64,000 nucleotides of DNA from Zygosaccharomyces rouxii (Eukaryota > Ascomycota > Saccharomycetes > Saccharomycetales > Saccharomycetaceae): positions 992,001 through 1,056,000 of the forward strand of contig NC_012993.1 of assembly GCF_000026365.1 (NCBI RefSeq). Direction: 5' to 3'. Below the pieces are notes generated by a model, which made no database searches, was not told the origin of the DNA, and saw only the letters and a list, made by a program, of their open reading frames with translations. The number at the start of each line of letters is the position of its first letter. Positions within the stretch are counted from its first letter, which is position 1. Made by a program: the position numbers and the translations under genes. Below, in pieces: positions 1 through 9,600 of the stretch.

Positions 1-679
1 CATTATATGTAGAAGCAAAATTATCACCTTTACGGCGTAGACTCGTCACTGATTCTCTACGAAACGTAGCGTCTGCAGGAAGTCCTTGGCCTTGCCCGTC
101 GCTACGTCTGTGTATTTGATCCAATAGTCTGCCGGTGAAAACTCCCAAATACTGCATTATATCATCAAAAGCTCTCTCCAAATAATGAGTCTCCGCCAGC
201 GGAACTCTATTTGCCAATGAAACCCATAGTTGCGTAATTTCCCCAAACACAAACAAACTAGCAATATTATTTTCATTCGTATTACTAGCATAAGTCAACC
301 ACTGATACCATGAAACTTTAACATCTGACAACCTGTTGAACAAAAATACAAATTTACTATCTTGAGATTGGATGAATTTTGTAAACTGACAGAGCAGTTC
401 CTTGGTCAAAATACAACTAATACCCAACAAAATTAAAGATGCAAAGGGGACCCCCCACAGAATTCCATTCGCAATTGTCCCGGGTACAACACCAAACGCT
501 AACGCGTATACAGCCCAATATTTCAAAAGGAGAATCAATGTGGGCAAGTGAGCATTAGGACCCGTATTGGGTTCATTTTTCGTGTGTAGACAAACAATCT
601 TCAAAGTTTCCAAAGTAATCTGTAATGGTATAACACTTGACACTAAATATAAAAGAGGTGATATTATCATTTGGAACAT
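1..679 (-). CDS. ATG40: Atg40 ER-phagy receptor, 5' part (C-terminus off window)
   Basis: Partial gene read on the minus strand from an ATG at 677-679; 226 codons stay open to the window edge. Atg40 is a reticulon-like ER membrane protein that binds Atg8 to send ER to the vacuole. The N-terminal part holds hydrophobic segments at about residues 1-20, 50-65 and 70-85. As I recall S. cerevisiae Atg40 (about 256 aa), the LLKYW motif near residue 50 and the K/R-E-L motif after the second hydrophobic hairpin are shared. Position also fits, because YOR152C/ATG40 is divergent from PDR5 in S. cerevisiae. The Atg8-interacting motif would lie near the C-terminus, beyond the edge, so it cannot be checked. 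Two STRE-like AGGGG motifs (893-897, 918-922) lie upstream; stress control is inference only. Confidence 0.82.
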   Translation of the reverse strand, partial: MFQMIISPLLYLVSSVIPLQITLETLKIVCLHTKNEPNTGPNAHLPTLILLLKYWAVYALAFGVVPGTIANGILWGVPFASLILLGISCILTKELLCQFTKFIQSQDSKFVFLFNRLSDVKVSWYQWLTYASNTNENNIASLFVFGEITQLWVSLANRVPLAETHYLERAFDDIMQYLGVFTGRLLDQIHRRSDGQGQGLPADATFRRESVTSLRRKGDNFASTYN

Positions 680-1235
680 ATCAATGCTGCAAAAACCTTT
701 CAATCACAAAAACGTCGTTGTATCTTTTTCTTTTTTCGCTGTATTACCAAAACATCTACTGGCAACAAATCGAACCCAAATTTAAACCCTTTTGCAAAGA
801 CTTGGTCCGATACTGATGGTAGTAGCGTAGGTATGTGTATGTGTGTATCTCTCTTTCTTCTTAGTGTTCAAATACTAGTGATGAGTGAGTTAAGGGGAGG
901 CGAGAGATATATAAGGTAGGGGCGGAATTCAATCGCCAGGGAGGCCGGGGGGGAGGTATAAAAAACAAGAGTCAGCATCACGTGCGCATGTGAAACGTGC
1001 TTCAATTAGCTAAATAATTTAACTCATGTGGTTTTGGAGCGATTAAAGGACTTGACCACTTGAGATGCTCACTAGCACTGACCTTGTAAGCTATGTAGAA
1101 GAAGTACTGTGAGATGACCAAATTTACATCGCAGTATTGTTCAGCTTGTTTTATTTCAGAGCCATTAGTCACATGATACGAACCTAGCTAGTTGATCATT
1201 TGATATTCACGTATTTATCCGTTCCTACGACTAGT

Positions 1236-1243
1236 TCCGCGGA
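1236..1243. promoter_or_regulatory. PDRE (palindromic TCCGCGGA)
   Basis: Exact TCCGCGGA, the palindromic Pdr1/Pdr3 response element known from S. cerevisiae PDR5, SNQ2 and PDR15 promoters. It lies about 460 bp upstream of PDR copy 1. Binding is inferred from the motif. Confidence 0.75.
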
Positions 1244-1276
1244 ATAACGGACCCCTTAAAATTCATAGCCGGTCCG

Positions 1277-1284
1277 TCCGTGGA
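1277..1284 (+). promoter_or_regulatory. PDRE variant TCCGTGGA
   Basis: Exact TCCGTGGA, a known functional Pdr1/Pdr3 site variant, about 420 bp upstream of PDR copy 1 and 33 bp after the palindromic site. Confidence 0.7.
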
Positions 1285-1326
1285 TAAACGCTCGTTCTTC
1301 TCAGCCCCGCTCTTCTAAAAAGTAAT

Positions 1327-1334
1327 TCCGTGGA
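1327..1334 (+). promoter_or_regulatory. PDRE variant TCCGTGGA
   Basis: Third exact PDRE octamer upstream of PDR copy 1. Weaker relatives follow at 1381-1388 (TCCGCGGC) and 1390-1397 (TCTACGGA), so this promoter has the densest PDRE cluster of the three paralogues. Confidence 0.68.
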
Positions 1335-1706
1335 AAGGACCGGGATATGCGGGTGGCTTTCATGCAGATACCCTTCCTCTTCCGCGGCTTCTACGGAACT
1401 AATGACACCTTTTCTTGGGGCTGCAGGATAATTACCCTTTTAGAAATATCAATAATGGAAAACCTTTCCTGTGATTGTTTCCATCACTATTTTTATTATT
1501 GACGACCATTTCGTCCAGATGCAATACCCCACAATCTCCGAGATGATGAGATGAGTAAGGAAAGAAAAGAGAAGCATAAAAAGTTTAATAAGCTGTTTGA
1601 CAGGAACAATTGTCCCGCAAGACAACATCGGTCATTTTCATAGGTAGTACCTTTAAAATTGTTGTAGGGTATTCGCTTTCAATTAGTTAATTGTCAACTA
1701 TCCAAA

Positions 1707-4700
1707 ATGGAATTTGAACCTAAAAGTGAGGGCAGTTTGCCCAGTTATGAGGGGTTAGACAAAAGCGCTGAAGTCCAAGTTCAACGATTAGCTCATGGTG
1801 TTAACCCTATTCATGAAGGTGCTCCTCAGCTAGATCCGAATTCTTCGGATTTTTCGAGTAAGGCATGGATTCAAAATATGGCGAATTTGAGTTCGGAGGA
1901 TCCTGATCATTTTAAGCCATATCAGGTCGGATGTTGTTGGAAAGACCTTGCCGCTAGTGGTGCCTCGGCAGATGTCGCTTATCAGACTACTGTGGAAAAT
2001 TTACCATGGAAGGTGCTTTTCTGGATTTATAGAAAATTGAGGCCAACGAGGAAATCTGACATTTTCCAGATTTTAAAACCCATGGACGGTGCATTAGATC
2101 CTGGTGAAGTGTTGGTTGTCTTAGGTAGACCTGGTTCAGGGTGCACGACTTTATTAAAATCTATTGCATCTAATACCCACGGTTTTAATATTGCAAAGGA
2201 TTCTACGATTTCATACAGTGGACTTTCTCCTAAGGATATTAATAGGCATTTTAGAGGTGAAGTGGTTTACAATGCAGAGACAGATATTCATCTACCGCAT
2301 CTAACAGTATATCAAACGTTACTCACTGTTTCGAGGTTAAAGACTCCACAGAATAGAATTAAAGGTGTGGATAGAGAGACGTGGGCCAGGCACATGACCG
2401 ACGTTGTTATGGCAACCTACGGGCTGTCACATACGAAAAATACCAAGGTCGGTGGTGATCTAGTTAGAGGTGTTTCTGGTGGTGAAAGAAAGCGTGTCTC
2501 CATCGCAGAAGTGACGATCTGTGGATCCAAGTTCCAATGTTGGGATAATGCTACTAGAGGGTTGGATGCGGCAACTGCTCTAGAATTCATCAAGGCATTA
2601 AGGACGCAGGCGGATATTTTGGCAAGTACAGCATGTATTGCCATTTACCAATGTTCTCAAAATGCATACGACTTGTTCGATAAGGTGTGTGTTTTGTACA
2701 GTGGTTACCAGATCTTTTTTGGATCTGCAGGAGATGCTAAACGCTATTTCGAGGAAATGGGGTATCATTGTCCTAGTAGACAAACCACTGCGGATTTCTT
2801 AACATCAGTTACAAGTCCTGCGGAGAGAACTGTTAATAATGAATATATTGAAAAGGGTATACATGTGCCTGAAACACCCGAAGAGATGTCAGATTATTGG
2901 AGAAACTCTCAAGAGTATAGAGATTTGCAAGAACAAATTCAAAACAGACTGGATCAGAATCACGAAGAGGGCCTAAGAGCCATTAAGGAATCCCATAATG
3001 CCGCGCAATCAAAGAGGACCCGTCGATCTTCACCTTATACCGTTAGTTATGGGATGCAAATTAAGTATTTACTGATTAGGAACATGTGGAGAATTAAAAA
3101 CAGTTCAGGTATTACTATTTTCCAAGTGTTTGGTAATTCTGTTATGGCTCTTTTGTTAGGTTCCATGTTTTACAAAGTTTTGAAGCCTTCATCTACGGAC
3201 ACTTTCTATTACAGAGGTGCAGCCATGTTTTTTGCCATTCTTTTCAATGCCTTTTCATCTCTACTGGAAATTTTCTCACTGTATGAAGCTAGACCAATTA
3301 CTGAGAAGCATAGAACTTATTCTCTTTACCGCCCAAGTGCAGATGCATTTGCATCTGTCCTTTCTGAAATTCCACCAAAGATCGTAACTGCAATTTGTTT
3401 CAATGTCGCACTCTACTTCTTAGTGCATTTTAGAGTGGATGCTGGTAGATTTTTCTTCTATTTTCTCATTAACATTTTGGCCATATTTTCCATGTCTCAT
3501 ATGTTTAGATGTGTCGGTTCACTAACTAAAACTTTGACAGAAGCAATGGTTCCGGCTTCTATCTTACTTTTGGTGTTATCCATGTATACCGGTTTTGCTA
3601 TTCCTAAGACAAAGATGCTAGGTTGGTCTAAATGGATTTGGTACATCAATCCATTGTCATACCTTTTCGAAGCGCTAATGGTTAACGAATTTCACGATCG
3701 TAACTTTAGTTGTACTTCATTTATTCCCATGGGGCCAGGTTATCAATCTGTGTCAGGTACACAAAGGGTATGTGCCGCTGTGGGGGCAGAACCTGGTCAA
3801 GATTATGTACTTGGTGATAACTATATCAAACAGAGTTATGGCTATGAAAATAAACATAAGTGGCGTGCGTTTGGAGTTGGTATGGCATATGTGATTTTCT
3901 TTTTCTTTGTCTATTTGTTCCTATGTGAAGTTAATCAAGGTGCTAAACAAAATGGTGAAATCCTAGTATTTCCACAATCAGTGGTTAGGAAGATGCGTAA
4001 ACAAAAGAAAATCAGTGCCGGTAGTAACGATTCCAGTGATCCGGAAAAAACAATTGGTGTCAAGGTTAACGATTTAACCGATACGACTTTGATTAAGAAT
4101 TCCACGGACTCTTCAGCTGAACAAAATCAAGATATTGGATTGAATAAATCTGAGGCCATTTTCCATTGGAGAAATGTATGTTATGATGTGCAAATCAAAA
4201 GCGAAACAAGGCGTATATTGGACAACATTGATGGTTGGGTTAAACCAGGTACGTTGACTGCCCTTATGGGTGCTACTGGTGCTGGTAAAACTACGCTTCT
4301 TGATTCCCTAGCACAAAGAGTTACTACAGGTGTTTTAACTGGTAGTATTTTCGTCGATGGTAAATTGCGTGATGAATCTTTCGCAAGATCTATTGGTTAT
4401 TGTCAGCAACAAGATCTGCACTTGACTACTGCAACCGTTAGAGAATCTTTATTGTTTTCAGCTATGTTACGCCAACCTAAGAGTGTTCCTGCTTCTGAAA
4501 AGAGAAAGTATGTGGAGGAAGTCATTAACGTTCTTGAAATGGAACCTTATGCAGATGCCATTGTTGGTGTAGCTGGTGAGGGATTGAACGTGGAACAGAG
4601 GAAAAGGTTGACCATTGGTGTTGAGTTGGCGGCTAAACCTAATCTTCTGCTTTTCCTCGATGAACCTACATCAGGTTTGGATTCTCAAACGGCATGGTCT

Positions 4701-6095
4701 ATCTGCCAACTGATGAAGAAGTTAGCTAATCGTGGACAGGCTATCCTGTGTACAATTCACCAGCCTTCTGCCATGTTGATTCAAGAATTTGACAGATTGT
4801 TATTCTTACAAAAAGGTGGTCAAACTGTCTATTTTGGTGATTTGGGTAAAGACTGTAAAAGCATGATTCATTATTTTGAAAGCCATGGTTCCCATAAATG
4901 TCCGTCTGACGGGAATCCAGCGGAATGGATGCTTGAAATAGTGGGTGCTGCACCTGGAACACATGCGAATCAAGATTACTATGAAGTCTGGAGAAATTCT
5001 GAAGAGTATCAAGAAGTGCAGAAAGAATTGGATCGCATGGAAGACGAATTGAAAGGTATAGATGGTGGAGATGAACCAGAGAAGCATAGGTCATTTGCTA
5101 CTGATATTTTTACACAAATTAGACTCGTCAGTCATCGTTTATTACAGCAATACTGGAGAAGTCCTTCTTACTTATTCCCAAAGTTTTTATTGACCGTCTT
5201 CAGTGAACTTTTCATTGGTTTTACTCTTTTCAAGGCAGATAGGTCATTACAAGGTTTACAAAATCAGATGTTATCGGTATTCATGTACACAGTTGTCTTC
5301 AACACTTTGTTACAGCAGTACCTACCACTTTATGTGCAACAGAGAAATCTATATGAAGCTAGAGAAAGACCTTCAAGAACTTTTTCATGGTTTGCATTCA
5401 TTGTTTCACAAATTTTCATAGAAGTGCCTTGGAATATCTTGGCTGGAACCGTTGCATTTTTCTGTTATTACTACCCCATTGGATTTTACCGTAATGCATC
5501 CGAGTCTCATCAATTGCATGAAAGAGGAGCTCTGTTTTGGTTATTCTCTACCGCATACTACGTCTGGATTGGATCAATGGGTCTGTTGGCTAATTCCTTT
5601 ATCGAACACGATGTGGCTGCCGCCAACTTGGCAAGTTTGTGTTACACTCTAGCTCTATCCTTCTGTGGTGTTCTGGCTACACCAAAGGTTATGCCTCGTT
5701 TCTGGATTTTCATGTACAGAGTTTCTCCGTTAACCTATTTCATTGATGCGACTTTGGCGACTGGGATTGCCAATGTAGATGTCAAATGTGCAGATTATGA
5801 ATTCGCCAAATTTACACCGCCAAAAGGGCAAAACTGTGGTGATTACATGAAGAACTTTATTAAATCAGCAGGTACTGGTTATTTGAAAGATTCCTCAGCC
5901 GTTGATGAATGTAATTTTTGTCAATTTTCCACCACTAACGCTTACTTGGAATCTGTTACATCCTCTTACTCTCGCAGGTGGAGAAACTATGGTATCTTTA
6001 TCTGCTTTATCGCTTTTGATTACATCGCTGCTGTCTTCCTTTACTGGCTTGCTAGAGTGCCTAAGAAGAGCGGTAAAGTCTCGGGGAAGAAATGA
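1707..6095 (+). CDS. PDR5: Pdr5-type multidrug ABC transporter, copy 1
   Basis: Full-length PDR-subfamily (ABCG) exporter of 1462 residues, expected in the plasma membrane, where it pumps xenobiotics and lipids out with ATP. Order is NBD1, TMD1, NBD2, TMD2. NBD1 has the fungal degenerate Walker A GRPGSGCTT (about 140-148, Cys for Lys), signature VSGGER (about 256) and the WDNATRGLD Walker B region. NBD2 has canonical Walker A GATGAGKTT (about 855), a degenerate signature LNVEQRKR (about 960), Walker B LLFLDEPTSGLD and the H-loop TIHQPS. This asymmetric pair of sites is the Pdr5 hallmark. Conserved cysteines sit in the last external loop. The N-terminus before the first PDR motif is about 35-40 residues shorter than in the two downstream copies. 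It is orthologous to the PDR5/PDR15 locus, but which copy is the direct heir cannot be told. Confidence 0.95.
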   Translation: MEFEPKSEGSLPSYEGLDKSAEVQVQRLAHGVNPIHEGAPQLDPNSSDFSSKAWIQNMANLSSEDPDHFKPYQVGCCWKDLAASGASADVAYQTTVENLPWKVLFWIYRKLRPTRKSDIFQILKPMDGALDPGEVLVVLGRPGSGCTTLLKSIASNTHGFNIAKDSTISYSGLSPKDINRHFRGEVVYNAETDIHLPHLTVYQTLLTVSRLKTPQNRIKGVDRETWARHMTDVVMATYGLSHTKNTKVGGDLVRGVSGGERKRVSIAEVTICGSKFQCWDNATRGLDAATALEFIKALRTQADILASTACIAIYQCSQNAYDLFDKVCVLYSGYQIFFGSAGDAKRYFEEMGYHCPSRQTTADFLTSVTSPAERTVNNEYIEKGIHVPETPEEMSDYWRNSQEYRDLQEQIQNRLDQNHEEGLRAIKESHNAAQSKRTRRSSPYTVSYGMQIKYLLIRNMWRIKNSSGITIFQVFGNSVMALLLGSMFYKVLKPSSTDTFYYRGAAMFFAILFNAFSSLLEIFSLYEARPITEKHRTYSLYRPSADAFASVLSEIPPKIVTAICFNVALYFLVHFRVDAGRFFFYFLINILAIFSMSHMFRCVGSLTKTLTEAMVPASILLLVLSMYTGFAIPKTKMLGWSKWIWYINPLSYLFEALMVNEFHDRNFSCTSFIPMGPGYQSVSGTQRVCAAVGAEPGQDYVLGDNYIKQSYGYENKHKWRAFGVGMAYVIFFFFVYLFLCEVNQGAKQNGEILVFPQSVVRKMRKQKKISAGSNDSSDPEKTIGVKVNDLTDTTLIKNSTDSSAEQNQDIGLNKSEAIFHWRNVCYDVQIKSETRRILDNIDGWVKPGTLTALMGATGAGKTTLLDSLAQRVTTGVLTGSIFVDGKLRDESFARSIGYCQQQDLHLTTATVRESLLFSAMLRQPKSVPASEKRKYVEEVINVLEMEPYADAIVGVAGEGLNVEQRKRLTIGVELAAKPNLLLFLDEPTSGLDSQTAWSICQLMKKLANRGQAILCTIHQPSAMLIQEFDRLLFLQKGGQTVYFGDLGKDCKSMIHYFESHGSHKCPSDGNPAEWMLEIVGAAPGTHANQDYYEVWRNSEEYQEVQKELDRMEDELKGIDGGDEPEKHRSFATDIFTQIRLVSHRLLQQYWRSPSYLFPKFLLTVFSELFIGFTLFKADRSLQGLQNQMLSVFMYTVVFNTLLQQYLPLYVQQRNLYEARERPSRTFSWFAFIVSQIFIEVPWNILAGTVAFFCYYYPIGFYRNASESHQLHERGALFWLFSTAYYVWIGSMGLLANSFIEHDVAAANLASLCYTLALSFCGVLATPKVMPRFWIFMYRVSPLTYFIDATLATGIANVDVKCADYEFAKFTPPKGQNCGDYMKNFIKSAGTGYLKDSSAVDECNFCQFSTTNAYLESVTSSYSRRWRNYGIFICFIAFDYIAAVFLYWLARVPKKSGKVSGKK

Positions 6096-6351
6096 TTTAC
6101 GGCACCCTTAGGGAAGAGTGAAAAACGTGCTTTGTTTTTTAACGCTTTCAGTTCAATATTTACTTTTTTTGATTAATGCCGATATCAATGGAAATAATAT
6201 TTTTAGTAGTGGTGTCATAAACAAACAAACGGATATCCACATGGTCATAGACATGCAGAGTAATACCTGCAGTACCAGTAGTACCTGCAGAAACGCTTAT
6301 TCCACCCCCTCGTTTAATTCTCGAAGATTCTTAGAGAATGGTGATCACCGT

Positions 6352-6359
6352 TCCGTGGA
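6352..6359 (+). promoter_or_regulatory. PDRE variant TCCGTGGA
   Basis: Exact TCCGTGGA in the symmetric context TTCCGTGGAA, about 290 bp upstream of PDR copy 2. Confidence 0.7.
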
Positions 6360-6390
6360 AGACAGATATTCCGCCCCCACAAGGAGGCTT

Positions 6391-6398
6391 TCCGTGGA
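6391..6398 (+). promoter_or_regulatory. PDRE variant TCCGTGGA
   Basis: Second exact PDRE upstream of PDR copy 2, 31 bp after the first and about 70 bp before the TATA element. Confidence 0.7.
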
Positions 6399-6468
6399 GT
6401 AAACATATAGTTCGAAAGAGTCAGTTATTCGTACACACGTTATGGCTATAAAGCAAAAAGCAGGTGAG

Positions 6469-6476
6469 TATAAAAG
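6469..6476 (+). promoter_or_regulatory. TATA box of PDR copy 2
   Basis: TATAAAAG about 170 bp before the copy 2 ATG and downstream of both PDREs. This is the usual spacing for a regulated, TATA-containing yeast promoter. A second TATAAAG-like stretch is at 6447-6453. Confidence 0.6.
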
Positions 6477-6645
6477 TAGTATTTTAAGGATGAGAGTGCT
6501 CGAGCTATGTAAGCGATTAAATTCTGGATCTAGAAAGCCCTAGAGAATCATAGCTGTCTGTCTTCAGGTTGTGTTTATGTGTTAGCGAGTTAGTCGCTAT
6601 TGAAAGTCATCGCAGATCTATTGGGAATAGTGCATACAGATAGAG

Positions 6646-9600
6646 ATGGATAAGGGGAAAGAAATAAGTGGATCAAACGATTACGAAGTGAGTAGTCCTG
6701 ATGAACCTTATGAAGGATTGGATGAAACTGCTGCCCAGAGTATCAAGGAGTTGGCCCATTCGTTGCTCGAAGAATCAAGGGAAAGCACACATGCTGTCAA
6801 GGAAGGCATAAATCCTGTTTTTATGGATGAATCGGGTGAAAATTACAATCCTCAATTAGATCCAGCAAGTGACAAGTTTTCGAGTACAGAATGGATTAAA
6901 AATATCTCGGACATTGTACATTCTGATCCAGACTTTTACAAACCATACACAATTGGATGTAGTTGGAGAAATTTATCTGCTATCGGTGCCTCGGTCGATG
7001 TCGCTTATCAAACTACAGTGGATAATCTACCTTGGAAATTCTTGAGTTGGGTTTACAGGAGCCTAGCGCCTACGAAAGCGTCCAATTCTTTTCAAATTCT
7101 AAAACCTATGGATGGGATTGTTAAACCAAGTGAATTGTTAGTTGTGCTGGGTAGACCTGGTTCGGGGTGTACGACTTTACTAAAATCGATTTCGTCTAAT
7201 ACTCATGGGTTTAAAATTACAGAAGATTCTACGATTTCATACAGTGGACTTTCCCCCAAGGATATTAATAAGCATTTTAGAGGTGAAGTGGTTTATAACC
7301 CTGAAGCTGATATTCATTTACCTCACTTGACAGTTTATGAAACTTTAGTTACTGTTGCGAGGTTAAAGACTGCACAGAATAGAATTAGAGGTGTGGATAG
7401 AGAGTCGTGGGCCAGGCACATAACCGAAGTTGCAATGGCAACCTACGGGCTGTCGCATACGAGAAATACCAAGGTCGGTGGTGATCTAGTTAGAGGTGTT
7501 TCTGGTGGTGAAAGAAAGCGTGTCTCCATCGCAGAAGTGACGATCTGTGGATCCAAGTTCCAATGTTGGGATAATGCTACTAGAGGGTTGGATGCGGCAA
7601 CGGCTCTAGAATTCATCAAGGCTTTAAGGGCACAGGCACAAATTGTTCAAAGTGCGGCCTGTGTTGCCATTTACCAATGCTCCCAAGACGCATACGACTT
7701 ATTCGATAAGGTATGTGTTTTGTACAGTGGTTACCAAATCTTTTTCGGATCTACAGGAGAGGCTAAACACTATTTTGAGAAAATGGGGTATCGTTGTCCT
7801 AGCAGACAAACCACTGCAGATTTCTTAACATCTATTACAAGTCCTGCGGAAAGAATTGTTAATGATGAATATATTGAGAAGGGTATACATGTGCCTCAAA
7901 CACCTGAAGAAATGTCGGATTACTGGAGAAATTCACCGGAGTACCAAAAACTTGTAAAGGAAGCGGATGAATCTATTAAACAAGATCATATTGCTGCTAT
8001 TTCCTCTATTAGAGAAGCTCATCGGGCTAGACAGTCTAAGAAAGCCAGATCAGCAGAACCTTATACCGTCAGTTATCTCATGCAAGTGAAGTATTTGATG
8101 ATAAGAAATATGTGGAGAATTAAAAACAGTTACAGTATTACTGCCTTCCAAATTTTCGGTAATTCTGTCATGGCTCTTTTGTTAGGTTCCATGTTTTACA
8201 AAGTTATGAAACATCCAACTACCGATACTTTCTATTACAGAGGTGCGGCCATGTTTTTTGCCATTCTTTTCAATGCCTTTTCATCTCTACTGGAAATTTT
8301 CTCACTGTATGAAGCTAGACCAATTACTGAGAAACATAGAACTTATTCTCTTTACCGCCCAAGTGCAGATGCATTTGCCTCTGTCCTGTCTGAAATTCCA
8401 TCAAAGATCCTTACTGCCATTTTTTTCAATCTTGCATTCTATTTCTTGGTGGATTTTAGGAGAAATGCTGGTAGATTTTTTTTCTATTTCCTTATCAATA
8501 TCATTGCAACTTTTACCATGTCACACCTGTTTAGATGTGTTGGTTCCCTAACTAACACTTTAACAGAAGCAATGGTTCCGGCTTCAATTCTTCTATTGGG
8601 TATGGCTATGTACACAGGTTTTGCTATCCCAGAGACAAAGATGTTAGGTTGGTCTAAATGGATTTGGTACATCAATCCATTGTCATACCTTTTCGAAGCA
8701 CTGATGACCAATGAATTTCATGATCGTAAGTTTGCTTGTTCTACGTTTATTCCACATGGTGGGGATTATGACAATGTTACAGGGAAGCAACATATCTGTG
8801 GTGTTGTGGGTGCTATACCAGGTGAAACCTTTGTCCTTGGTGATAATTTTTTAAAGAAAAGCTACAATTATGACATTAAGCATAAATGGCGTGCGTTTGG
8901 AGTTGGTATGGCATATGTGATTTTCTTTTTCTTTGTCTATTTGTTCCTATGTGAAGTTAATCAAGGTGCTAAACAAAATGGTGAAATCCTAGTGTTCCCA
9001 CAACCAGTGGTTAGGAAGATGCGCAAACAAAAGAAAATTAGTGCCAGAAATTACGATTCAAATGACCCGGAAAAAGCTATCGGTGCAAATGCTAATGATT
9101 TAACTGACGCAACTTTAATTAAGGATTCATCTGATTCGATGGATGAAGGACAGGAACAAACGGGATTGACTAAATCAGAAGCAATTTTCCATTGGAGAAA
9201 TTTGTGTTACGATGTTCAGATAAAGTCTGAAACAAGACGTATTTTGAATAATGTTGACGGTTGGGTTAAACCTGGAACATTAACCGCCCTAATGGGCTCT
9301 TCGGGTGCAGGTAAAACAACTTTGTTGGATTGTCTTGCAGAAAGAGTTACTATGGGTGTTATCACTGGTGACATTTTCGTTAATGGTAAATTGCGTGATG
9401 AATCTTTCCCCAGATCTATTGGTTATTGTCAACAACAGGATTTGCATCTAAAGACGGCTACCGTTAGAGAATCTTTACTGTTTTCAGCTATGTTGCGTCA
9501 ACCTAAGAGTGTTCCTGCTTCTGAAAAGAGAAAGTATGTGGAAGAAGTTATCAAGATTCTTGAAATGGAACCCTATGCAGATGCGATTGTCGGTGTAGCT

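Larger units (their letters stand above)
680..1706. other. ATG40-PDR copy 1 divergent intergenic region
   Basis: About 1 kb with no convincing gene. It carries three exact PDRE octamers between 1236 and 1334, a weaker PDRE-like pair at 1381-1397, a CACGTG E-box at 979-984, and two AGGGG stress-element cores (893-897 and 918-922) nearer ATG40. Open frames here are short and unlike any protein I know. Confidence 0.7.
6096..6645. other. Intergenic region between PDR copies 1 and 2
   Basis: About 550 bp with no gene. It holds two exact PDREs (6352-6359, 6391-6398) and TATA elements before copy 2. A 94-codon open frame at 6118-6402 overlaps these control sites, resembles nothing I know and is treated as chance. 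Confidence 0.65.

Noticed and set aside
671..919. Plus-strand frames of 72 and 82 codons upstream of PDR copy 1
   Set aside because: They overlap the ATG40 start and promoter and have no protein-like features.
6118..6402. 94-codon frame between PDR copies 1 and 2
   Set aside because: Runs across both PDREs, has no family resemblance, and no equivalent frame exists in the other PDR spacers.
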